Translations under genes and position numbers: made by a program
DNA from: Rhodothermaceae bacterium
GTDB lineage: Bacteria > Bacteroidota > Rhodothermia > Rhodothermales > JAHEMB01
Assembly: GCA_024643915.1 (NCBI GenBank)
Contig: JAHEMB010000331.1
Coordinates: 1 to 5,261 of the forward strand
Direction of reading: 5' to 3'
DNA: 5,261 bases
The notes under the pieces: generated by a model
The model's input: only the letters and a program-made list of their open reading frames with translations
Databases searched by the model: none
Told to the model about the DNA's origin: nothing
Part shown: piece by piece, positions 1 to 5,083 of the stretch
Numbering within the stretch: the first letter of the stretch is position 1
Layout: each line of letters begins with the position of its first letter

Positions 1-251
1 GCGAAACGCCCACGGTCTTCGGGGAGGAGCGGGCGGATGTCGAACGTGCGAACGCGCACCTCGCGGTGCTGCAATTCTTCCTCGGCGCGGCTGCGGCTGC
101 CGGCATGTTCGAGGGTGCGGTCGTATTCCGGCCCGAAGCGCTCGCGCAGGTGGCGGCTGCGGCGGCGCCGGGTCATCAGCCACACCAGGGCGGCCCCCAG
201 CACGAAGGCCAGCACGACCACGCCTATCCAGATCGTCGATTCTGATTCCAT
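1..251 (-). CDS. Single-pass membrane protein of unknown function, N-terminal part
   Basis: The reading frame opens at an ATG (251-249) and runs off the left edge, giving 83 residues with no stop. Residues about 7-27 form one hydrophobic transmembrane helix, preceded by a short acidic N-terminus (MESES) and followed by a run of arginines (about 29-34), so the N-terminus is probably outside and the rest cytoplasmic. After the helix comes a charged, helical segment with the motif FGPEYDRTLE (39-48), then RAEEELQHREVRVRTFDIRPL (about 55-75). From memory, this layout (one helix, then FGPEYDRT and a later DIRPL block) recurs in small uncharacterised membrane proteins of several GC-rich phyla; no function is known to me. 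A purine-rich ribosome site, AGAGGGG (257-263), sits six bases before the start and supports it. The codons have high GC in third position. The plus-strand frame over the same bases is a low-complexity Arg/Ser shadow. Confidence 0.8.
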   Translation of the reverse strand, partial: MESESTIWIGVVVLAFVLGAALVWLMTRRRRSRHLRERFGPEYDRTLEHAGSRSRAEEELQHREVRVRTFDIRPLLPEDRGRF

Positions 252-386
252 GACGTCCCCTCTTGTGTTTGGTGGAGGTCCCTGTTTTCCTTGCTTCAAC
301 CTTGCTTCGGCCAGACGGATTTATCGCCTGCCCGGGGAGCCGGTAAAGATGTGGATACCTCTGCCCTGTCTCGCCTCAACGCATGC

Positions 387-413
387 CGGGCTTGTAGGAA
401 TAGCCCGACAAGC
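387..413 (-). promoter_or_regulatory. Overlapping inverted repeats (alternative hairpins) in the leader of the minus-strand gene
   Basis: Two perfect 6-bp inverted repeats share bases. CGGGCT (387-392) pairs with AGCCCG (402-407) around a 9-base loop, and GCTTGT (390-395) pairs with ACAAGC (408-413) around a 12-base loop. Because they share 390-392, the two stems cannot form together. If the minus-strand promoter at 428-456 is used, this is the very start of a leader of about 170 bases. Both stems are short, so folding may be marginal and chance cannot be excluded. Confidence 0.3.
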
Positions 414-427
414 TTTTCCTCACTTTC

Positions 428-456
428 CTTATAGACATTGATGACATGATTGTCGA
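428..456 (-). promoter_or_regulatory. Sigma70-like promoter for the minus-strand membrane protein gene
   Basis: Read on the minus strand, TCGACA (456-451) and TATAAG (433-428) are each one mismatch from the -35 and -10 consensus, with an ideal 17-base spacer. The site lies in the only clearly AT-rich patch of this intergenic region. Transcription would start near 421, leaving a leader of about 170 bases before the ATG at 251. The match is to the general bacterial consensus; if the host is a Bacteroidota relative with a different primary sigma specificity, the call weakens. Confidence 0.4.
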
Positions 457-466
457 TTTTTATGCT
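438..466 (+). promoter_or_regulatory. Sigma70-like promoter for the 130-residue protein gene, overlapping the divergent promoter
   Basis: TTGATG (438-443) and TATGCT (461-466) each match four of six consensus bases and are 17 bases apart. The predicted start near 473 gives a leader of about 20 bases before the ATG at 493. The element overlaps the better minus-strand promoter at 428-456, so polymerase could not occupy both at once. Confidence 0.33.
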
Positions 467-492
467 CTTGTACCAAACGCACGCGGGGCGGC

Positions 493-885
493 ATGGCAGC
501 ATCGTTAACGAGCGGGTCGTCCTCGGGCGCGTTCTCTCCTGATCTCACGGCTGCGACGATCCAGCGCTGCCTGGCGTTGTTGGAAGCGGCGTCGCACCAC
601 CTCGGGCACACCCTCGACGTATCGCAGGCCCTTCAGCGCCTCTCCGCCGCTATCACGCTCCTCGACGAGTTGCTCGGCGAAGCGCAACGCTGGCCTTTCA
701 CGGGGCAACTCTCGTCGGTGCCCGAGTGCCGAGAGATCCTCCAGGCGGTCATCTACTTCCAGCAAGCAGCCCTCGGCCACCTCAGGGACGGCGACCCCCT
801 CCGCGCCCACATCATCCTCTGCGCCCACCCCGCCGCGCTGCATCACATCCGCGCTTTTCTGGCGACGTTTATGAACGACCTGTAG
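493..885 (+). CDS. Hypothetical soluble helical protein, 130 residues
   Basis: I do not recognise this protein. The ATG at 493 is the first start after an in-frame stop at 442-444; a GGGG run (485-488) is the only, weak, ribosome site. The first 15 or so residues are Ser/Gly/Ala-rich and probably disordered. The remainder is predicted mainly alpha-helical: about 18-36 (DLTAATIQRCLALLEAAS), 43-64 (leucine-rich), 77-97 (ILQAVIYFQQAAL) and 102-128. There is no signal peptide or transmembrane segment. It contains several histidines (for example H35-H36, H40, H115-H116) and three cysteines, but no arranged metal-binding motif. Third codon positions are rich in G/C, especially in the second half, which favours a real gene over chance. 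It could be a small protein-interaction or regulatory protein, but nothing in the sequence shows that. Confidence 0.68.
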   Translation: MAASLTSGSSSGAFSPDLTAATIQRCLALLEAASHHLGHTLDVSQALQRLSAAITLLDELLGEAQRWPFTGQLSSVPECREILQAVIYFQQAALGHLRDGDPLRAHIILCAHPAALHHIRAFLATFMNDL

Positions 886-1059
886 TTTTTCGTTCTGAGT
901 GCTTTGTTCTTTGGGACATCCTACGTCGCCCTTTTCTGAAGCACAAAGAACGAATGCAAAGGCGAGGAACGTCCTGAGAACGAAGTCCGAAGTCTCAGCG
1001 AAAATCTTATCTTGGGGTCGCAAACCTTCGCTTCGAACCTGCCGCTTTCTCTCGTCGCC
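886..1059 (+). repeat. Noncoding gap filled with short inverted and direct repeats; candidate dispersed intergenic repeat
   Basis: Several perfect pairs lie here. TTCGTTCT (889-896) is the reverse complement of AGAACGAA, present twice as direct repeats (947-954 and 977-984). GTTCTTTG (906-913) pairs with CAAAGAAC (944-951). GTGCTT (899-904) pairs with AAGCAC (939-944). CTGAGA (974-979) pairs with TCTCAG (993-998) around a 13-base loop. The recurring CCTGAG, CGAAG and ATCTT words (973-1008) recall the CCTGAG...CGAAG...ATCTT pattern of dispersed intergenic repeats found in many GC-rich environmental genomes; that link is from memory. No clear promoter for the following gene is visible, although one is needed if this block terminates transcription. 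Confidence 0.45.
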
Positions 1060-2190
1060 ATGCGCCCGCGCACCCTTCAGGCCGCCTTCTTCATCGCGCT
1101 CCTCGTCCTGACCACGCTCGCCTTCGTCGGGCTGATCCTGGACTTTATGATGCCGGTTTTCTGGGCGGTGGTGCTCGCCATCATCTTCCGCCCGATGCAG
1201 CGGCGCTGGCTGAAAACGGTGAAGGGACGGCAGGCGCTGGCCTCGGTGCTGAGCCTCCTGAGCATCATCGTCATCGTCATCCTGCCTCTTTTCCTGGTGG
1301 GGCTGGCCGTCACGAGGGAGTCGGTGGCCCTCTACGAGCGGATCGCCTCGGGCGAATTGGATCTGCAAGAGCCGCTGCGATATTTCGAGCGCACCCTGCC
1401 TCTGTTGACCGAGCAGCTGAACGAGTTCGGCGTGGAGGTGGAGAAGATCCGCGAGAGTGTGGCAGGGGCGGCCGTTACGGGGAGCCGCTTTGTCGCCTCG
1501 CGGGCGCTCGCCTTCGGGCAGGATGCGCTGCGCTTCACGGTGCTGCTCTTCCTGATGCTCTACATCCTCTTCTTCTTTCTGCGCGACGGCCCTCGCCTCA
1601 TCGACGCCCTCGTCCGTGCCCTCCCGCTCGGCGATGCGCGCGAGCGCCGGCTCTTCGCCAAGTTCGCCGAGGTGACGCGGGCTACGATCAAGGGCACGCT
1701 CGTGGTGGGGCTGGTGCAGGGGACCATTGGCGGGCTACTCTTCTGGATGCTGGGTCTGCCGGCGCCGGTTTTCTGGGGGGTTATCATGACGCTCCTCTCG
1801 TTCCTGCCCGCCATCGGGGCGGCCCTGGTGTGGTTGCCCGCCGCCCTCATCCTGATGGCAACGGGTCACGTGGGCAAGGGCCTCATCCTCCTCGTGGCCG
1901 GCACGCTTATCATCGGGCTGGTGGACAACCTGCTGCGGCCCCTCCTCGTCGGGCGCGACACGCAGATGCCCGACTTCCTGATCCTGCTCTCGACACTTGG
2001 GGGGCTGGCGGTCTTCGGTCTCTCGGGCTTTGTCATCGGCCCCATCATCGCCGCCTTCTTCCTCGTTGTGTGGGAGATGTTCGTAGAGGACTACGGCGCG
2101 CAGGATGACGTGGCAATGGTGGAGGAACCTTTGGTCCAGGCGGAGGCTGCGGCGGAGGCTGCGGCGGCGGGGCCAAGGGAGTCGCGTTGA
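1060..2190 (+). CDS. AI-2E family (PerM/YdiK-type) membrane transporter, 376 residues
   Basis: This is an inner-membrane protein of the AI-2E exporter/PerM family, whose members have been linked to export of autoinducer-2 or other small molecules, or to ion exchange; the substrate here cannot be told. Hydrophobic helices lie at about residues 8-27, 29-44, 61-84, 156-174, 212-232, 235-268, 273-288 and 303-340, with a long amphipathic soluble stretch at about 88-150 between the N-terminal and C-terminal membrane blocks, as is usual in the family. Family hallmarks are FFLRDG (172-177), SFLPAIGA (247-254), DNLLRPLLVG (289-298) and FGLSGFVIGP (319-328). The length matches the usual 340-380. The ATG at 1060 is preferred over an in-frame TTG at 1012, since the family normally starts with a short basic tail before helix 1; neither has a Shine-Dalgarno site. 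The last 25 residues are an acidic then Ala-rich, probably disordered tail. The next gene follows after 52 bases and may be co-transcribed. Confidence 0.92.
   Translation: MRPRTLQAAFFIALLVLTTLAFVGLILDFMMPVFWAVVLAIIFRPMQRRWLKTVKGRQALASVLSLLSIIVIVILPLFLVGLAVTRESVALYERIASGELDLQEPLRYFERTLPLLTEQLNEFGVEVEKIRESVAGAAVTGSRFVASRALAFGQDALRFTVLLFLMLYILFFFLRDGPRLIDALVRALPLGDARERRLFAKFAEVTRATIKGTLVVGLVQGTIGGLLFWMLGLPAPVFWGVIMTLLSFLPAIGAALVWLPAALILMATGHVGKGLILLVAGTLIIGLVDNLLRPLLVGRDTQMPDFLILLSTLGGLAVFGLSGFVIGPIIAAFFLVVWEMFVEDYGAQDDVAMVEEPLVQAEAAAEAAAAGPRESR
2140..2163 (+). repeat. Two perfect 12-bp tandem units in the 3' end of the AI-2E transporter gene
   Basis: The unit GCGGAGGCTGCG occurs twice head to tail and is followed by GCGGCG. 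It encodes the Ala/Glu-rich C-terminal tail (AEAAAEAAAA). A 12-bp unit keeps the reading frame, so copy-number change would lengthen or shorten only the disordered tail. Confidence 0.7.
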
Positions 2191-2230
2191 CGTTGTGTGT
2201 TACCCAGGACGCGGTGAATAGGCTGGCAGA

Positions 2231-2236
2231 AAGGAG
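2231..2236 (+). promoter_or_regulatory. Strong Shine-Dalgarno site of the 145-residue membrane protein
   Basis: AAGGAG lies six bases before the ATG at 2243 and fixes that start. It is the only textbook ribosome site in the window; the three neighbouring large plus-strand genes have none. It lies inside the short palindrome AGGAGCCTCCT, whose central spacing is too small to form a hairpin. Confidence 0.8.
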
Positions 2237-2242
2237 CCTCCT

Positions 2243-2680
2243 ATGCGGTCACAATCCGTCGAAAGAGAGAAGGCGCTGGGCCTGACGCTTCTGGTCAAGA
2301 TCGTACTGACGTTCTTCTGGGCGTTGGGAGCGCTGCTGGCTCGGCCTTCTTTGTTCGAGACGCTGGGATTTCCAACTCCAGAACTTCTCGTGTTCGTTCG
2401 TCTTCTTGGTATGGCGTATGCGGCGCTCCTTGTCGGGTACATCCTGGCTTACCGCTCGCTGCGTCGTACCGGCATGACCGAAGCCGTATGGAGCACCGTG
2501 TGGGTTGGTTTTGCCAGTAACGGGGGCGCCGCGCTGATTCTGATAACAGAAGGCGTGCTGGGAGCGTATGCCCTGTGGGGGGTGGCCGCACGCGTTATCA
2601 TGTGGCTTTCGGCGGTGCTGACAGCATCTATCGCGGTATCGCTCTGGTGGACAGGCCTCCAACAGGGCCGTCCTTCGTGA
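2243..2680 (+). CDS. Small four-helix membrane protein of unknown function, 145 residues
   Basis: I cannot name this family, though a layout of KIVLTFFWALGALLARPSLF followed by LGFP.PE and FVRLLGMAYAALLVGY is familiar from small uncharacterised membrane proteins in several phyla. Four hydrophobic helices lie at about residues 12-33, 47-71, 83-103 and 115-137, joined by short loops; the basic loop at 71-76 (RSLRRT) suggests that this loop, and both termini, face the cytoplasm. There is no catalytic motif. The start is set by an AAGGAG site six bases upstream. It lies 52 bases after the AI-2E transporter gene with no terminator between, so co-transcription is likely. Its codon use stands apart: by hand count 50 of 145 codons end in A or T, against about 15 of the first 145 in the downstream protease gene, hinting at a different origin or weaker selection. 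Confidence 0.85.
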   Translation: MRSQSVEREKALGLTLLVKIVLTFFWALGALLARPSLFETLGFPTPELLVFVRLLGMAYAALLVGYILAYRSLRRTGMTEAVWSTVWVGFASNGGAALILITEGVLGAYALWGVAARVIMWLSAVLTASIAVSLWWTGLQQGRPS

Positions 2681-2776
2681 GCTTCAAAGGTGCTGCGCAT
2701 TCAACGAAGGGAATCCATCAAGGCCGGAGACCTGAAGGGCTTGCCGGGAGATCGTTACAGGCGCGACCCACGCGAC

Positions 2777-2808
2777 GGGAAACGAGGCTTAGGAGCGGCT
2801 CGTTTCCT
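2777..2808 (+). terminator. Long inverted repeat in the gap after the four-helix membrane gene; possible terminator
   Basis: GGAAACGAG (2778-2786) and CTCGTTTCC (2799-2807) are perfect 9-bp arms, extended by one G-T pair, with a 12-base loop. No T-run follows, so it is not a standard intrinsic terminator. It is followed directly by a C-rich, G-poor tract (2820-2876), and that pair could suit Rho-dependent termination. It could instead be a regulator binding site or leader hairpin for the protease gene. Confidence 0.4.
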
Positions 2809-2819
2809 CGTAACCTCGC

Positions 2820-2876
2820 GCCTTCCCACTCCCCTCCCCCCGCTCTCCTCCCGCCTCTTATCCCCTCCCTCCTCCC
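2820..2876 (+). other. Pyrimidine tract immediately before the protease start codon
   Basis: From 2821 to 2876 only four of 56 bases are purines (2828, 2842, 2853 and 2860), and most are C. The tract abuts the ATG at 2877, so the gene has no Shine-Dalgarno site; the last ten bases (CCCTCCTCCC) are closer to the anti-Shine-Dalgarno of 16S rRNA than to its complement. On the minus strand it reads as clustered G-runs of three to six with short spacers, which could form a G-quadruplex. A C-rich, G-poor transcript of this kind is also what Rho loads on. Confidence 0.75.
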
Positions 2877-3995
2877 ATGAAAAGCTCCGTTCGCGTCGGC
2901 ACGGCGGCCGGCATCGGCATCTTCCTGCATTGGACGTTCCTGCTGTTGATTGTCGGCCTTTTCGTTTTCTACCTACTCCGGGGGGAGAACCTGGCGGCGG
3001 CCCTCGTCGGGGTGGGCGTCGTCGGGGCCGTGTTTCTGTGCGTGGTGCTGCACGAACTGGGCCACGCCCTCGCCGCTCGCCGCTACAACGTGCCCACGCG
3101 CGACATCACGCTCTACCCCATCGGCGGGGTGGCCCGATTGCAGCGCATTCCCGAGGAGCCGATGAAGGAGTTCTGGATCGCCGTGGCGGGGCCGGCCGTC
3201 AACCTCGTGATTGCGATCCTGCTGCTCCTCGTGATCCTGGCGACGGGCGCCTCGTTCGCGCCCTCTTCGATCCTCGATCCCGGCACGCACCTCCTCGCCA
3301 CGCTCATGTGGCTCAACGTGGTGTTGGTGGGGTTCAACCTGCTGCCGGCCTTTCCGATGGACGGTGGGCGTGTGCTGCGGGCCCTCCTGGCCACGCGCAC
3401 GGACTACGCCCGCGCCACCGAGATCGCCGCCAACGTGGGGCAGGGCATGGCGATCCTCTTCGGCCTCGTCGGACTGGTTTTCTTTAACCCGTTTTTGCTG
3501 TTCATCGCCCTCTTCGTCTACGTCGGGGCGCAGCAGGAGGCGCGGCAAGCCATGCTCCGCGCCGTCACGCAGGGTGTGCCCGTGCGACAGGCCATGATGA
3601 CCCGCTTCACGCGGCTCGCCCCGGAAGACACCGTCGCCGACGCGGTGGAAGCCCTGCTGGCCGGCTCCGACCAGGATTTCCCCGTGGTCGAGGGCGAGGC
3701 GGTGGTGGGGGTGCTGACCCGCAAGCAGCTCATGAAGGCGCTCTCGGAGCATGGGCGCACTGTGCGTGTAGGCGACGTGCTCGAAGGCGGCTGCTTCACG
3801 GTGGAGGATGGCGCCCTCCTCGAAGAAGCCTTTGCACGCATGGTCGAGGCAAGCTGCTCGACCGTGCCCGTGATGCGCGGCGGGCGCCTCGTGGGCCTGC
3901 TGACGCTCGAAAATTTGGGCGAATTGTTGATGATTAACTCCGCCCTCCGCAAGGCACCCGCGCCCCACGACAGCGCGTCGATGCCCCCGTCCTGA
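2877..3995 (+). CDS. M50 site-2 protease with two C-terminal CBS domains, 372 residues
   Basis: This is an intramembrane zinc metalloprotease of the S2P family (the SpoIVFB-like, PDZ-free group), which cuts membrane-anchored proteins within the bilayer, often to release regulators. The N-terminus MKSSVRVGTAAGIGIFLHWTF is typical, with the family His18-Trp19. Helix 2 carries the zinc motif HELGH (59-63, catalytic Glu60); GPAVN (105-109) follows in helix 3, and NLLPAFPMDGGR (154-165) supplies the third zinc ligand, Asp162. A further membrane block spans about 187-217. The cytoplasmic C-terminus has two CBS motifs (about 236-290 and 297-352), thought to sense adenine nucleotides, and ends in a GELLMINSALR extension. 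All key residues are present, so it should be active. The start has no ribosome site and follows the pyrimidine tract. The substrate is unknown; no anti-sigma factor gene is adjacent. Confidence 0.95.
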   Translation: MKSSVRVGTAAGIGIFLHWTFLLLIVGLFVFYLLRGENLAAALVGVGVVGAVFLCVVLHELGHALAARRYNVPTRDITLYPIGGVARLQRIPEEPMKEFWIAVAGPAVNLVIAILLLLVILATGASFAPSSILDPGTHLLATLMWLNVVLVGFNLLPAFPMDGGRVLRALLATRTDYARATEIAANVGQGMAILFGLVGLVFFNPFLLFIALFVYVGAQQEARQAMLRAVTQGVPVRQAMMTRFTRLAPEDTVADAVEALLAGSDQDFPVVEGEAVVGVLTRKQLMKALSEHGRTVRVGDVLEGGCFTVEDGALLEEAFARMVEASCSTVPVMRGGRLVGLLTLENLGELLMINSALRKAPAPHDSASMPPS

Positions 3996-4019
3996 TTCCA
4001 CTCTTCGATCTCATAGGGG

Positions 4020-4090
4020 ACGCCCCGGTGGAGACTGGGGGCGTGACGGGGGTGAAAATCATCGGCGCCCCGATGGCGTCTTGTCTTTTT
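4020..4090 (+). terminator. Two tandem hairpins ending in a T-run; intrinsic terminator after the protease gene
   Basis: The first hairpin pairs ACGCCCC (4020-4026) with GGGGCGT (4038-4044) around an 11-base loop. The second pairs CATCGG (4060-4065) with CCGATG (4070-4075) around the four-base loop CGCC, and is followed after ten bases by TTTTT (4086-4090). It begins 25 bases after the protease stop. The gap between stem and T-run makes it an imperfect terminator, but its position and the AT-rich promoter-like stretch that follows support the call. Confidence 0.55.
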
Positions 4091-4174
4091 ATGTAGTTAC
4101 TTCATTTAACACCACTTGTCTGAATTGTGCTTATGCTGCTGTCCGAGTAGTTCATTCTATCAGTTTTCCCGCTC
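4091..4174 (+). promoter_or_regulatory. AT-rich presumed promoter region of the response regulator gene
   Basis: This stretch is markedly AT-richer than its surroundings and lies between a terminator and a start codon, so it should hold the promoter. I could not pick one convincing -35/-10 pair; TATGCT (4132-4137) lacks a good partner 17 bases upstream. Two related direct repeats, GTAGTTACTTCATT (4093-4106) and GTAGTTCATT (4147-4156), start 54 bases apart and could be operator half-sites, for example for self-regulation, though winged-helix regulators usually use closer spacing. Confidence 0.4.
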
Positions 4175-4900
4175 ATGAGTGCTCCCGGACCCAGCCTTCT
4201 CATCATCACTTCCGAGGCGTCTCTGCAAGACAGCCTCCAGGCCGTTTTCATCGCTGAGAACTACGTGGTGCACCTGGCCGACAACGAGGAACTCGGGCTG
4301 CGCCTCCTCTGTCAGTTGCCGCCCTACCACCTCACCCTCCTCGATACGGCCTTGCCTGGACGAGGCGGGCTGGAAGTGCTGCGCGAAGCTCGCCGCAAGG
4401 GCGTGCAGGCGCCCGTCGTGCTGCTCACCACTGCCGGAGACGAACGCGAGCGCGTCGTTGGTTTCGAAATGGGGGCGGACGATTGTGTGGCCAAGCCCTT
4501 CAGTACACAAGAGCTGTCGGCGCGCGTGCGGGCCGTGCTGCGCCGATGCCGCACCGCCCCCGAGCCGGAGCCCCACGTCGTCTACCTCGGCGACGTGATG
4601 ATTGACTTTGACGAGCACGCGGCCCGGCGCGACGGGTGCCAGATCTGCCTGACCCTGCTCGAACTCAACATCATCCGGTACTTCATCGAGCACCAGGGCC
4701 GCACGGTGACCCGCTCGCAACTCCTGCGGGACGTGTGGGGCCTCAGCGGCGAACTCACCACGCGCACCATCGACCGGCACGTGGCTTCCCTCCGCAAGAA
4801 GCTGGAGCCAGAGCCGAGCCAGCCGGCCTACATCCAGACCGTCTACGGAATCGGCTACCGCTACGTCAACGATCCGGAAAGAGGCGGGGCGGTCAGTTGA
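4175..4900 (+). CDS. OmpR/PhoB-family response regulator with atypical receiver, 241 residues
   Basis: This is a two-domain DNA-binding transcription regulator. The receiver domain spans about residues 6-122, with the phosphoacceptor Asp57 in LLDTALPG, switch Thr85 in VVLLTT, and Lys107 in CVAKPF. The acidic pair that normally binds magnesium (DD or ED after the first strand) is replaced: the strand ends LLIITSE, putting Thr12-Ser13 where acids belong and leaving only Glu14. Phosphorylation may therefore be weak or absent. The C-terminal winged-helix domain runs about 134-232: LTLLELNIIRYFIEH, then VTRSQLLRDVWG, the recognition helix TRTIDRHVASLRKKL, and the wing QTVYGIGYRYV. Length is normal for the family. 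The ATG at 4175 has no clear ribosome site. No histidine kinase lies within the window; the gene stands alone between a terminator at 4020-4090 and another at 4929-4962. Confidence 0.95.
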   Translation: MSAPGPSLLIITSEASLQDSLQAVFIAENYVVHLADNEELGLRLLCQLPPYHLTLLDTALPGRGGLEVLREARRKGVQAPVVLLTTAGDERERVVGFEMGADDCVAKPFSTQELSARVRAVLRRCRTAPEPEPHVVYLGDVMIDFDEHAARRDGCQICLTLLELNIIRYFIEHQGRTVTRSQLLRDVWGLSGELTTRTIDRHVASLRKKLEPEPSQPAYIQTVYGIGYRYVNDPERGGAVS

Positions 4901-4928
4901 GGCGGACCGAGGCGTTCGCACTTCGAGA

Positions 4929-4962
4929 GACCTGCGGACGGGGCGCCGCAGGTCCTTTTTCT
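4929..4962 (+). terminator. Strong intrinsic terminator after the response regulator gene
   Basis: GACCTGCGG (4929-4937) pairs perfectly with CCGCAGGTC (4946-4954) around an 8-base loop, giving a 9-bp GC-rich stem followed by CTTTTTCTT. It begins 28 bases after the stop codon. It should separate the regulator transcript from the ABC transporter gene. Confidence 0.88.
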
Positions 4963-5083
4963 TGAAGGGCCCCTCTGGAAGAAAGCTAACGGGTGGGGCG
5001 AAGCGTTGTAACAAAGTGGCAGGGCGGCTCGTCTTCCCGACAGATTCTTAAGCACTCCTTTCCCTTCACCCACCCCACCGGCC

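Noticed and set aside
37..441. Plus-strand open frame of 134 codons at the left edge
   Set aside because: It is an Arg/Ser-rich low-complexity frame opposite the minus-strand membrane protein, which has a clear helix, family-like motifs and a ribosome site; it also runs through the divergent promoter region.
1012..1059. Upstream TTG start adding 16 residues to the AI-2E transporter
   Set aside because: TTG is a rare start, there is no ribosome site, and the added residues would lengthen the N-terminus beyond the short basic tail normal for the family.
505..1368. Minus-strand open frame of 287 codons
   Set aside because: It spans the 130-residue gene, the repeat-rich gap and the start of the AI-2E transporter. 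Its product is a charged run of Glu/Asp/Arg/Gln typical of an antisense shadow in GC-rich DNA.
2232..2242. AGGAGCCTCCT palindrome around the ribosome site
   Set aside because: The single central base is too short for a hairpin loop, and purine-rich SD followed by CCTCC can arise by chance.
2690..3487. Plus-strand open frame of 265 codons overlapping the protease gene
   Set aside because: It is the +1/+2 shadow frame, Arg/Pro/His-rich, crossing the pyrimidine tract; the real frame carries HELGH and MDGG.
2973..4001. Minus-strand open frame of 342 codons
   Set aside because: It is the antisense of the site-2 protease gene; the product is His/Glu/Arg-rich low complexity without any domain.
4020..4090. 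Possible riboswitch upstream of the response regulator
   Set aside because: The structured, G/C-rich segment lies right after the protease stop and ends in a T-run; I could match no conserved core of a known riboswitch class, so a terminator is the simpler reading.
4160..5014. Minus-strand open frame of 284 codons
   Set aside because: It is the antisense of the response regulator and runs through its terminator; no recognisable domain.
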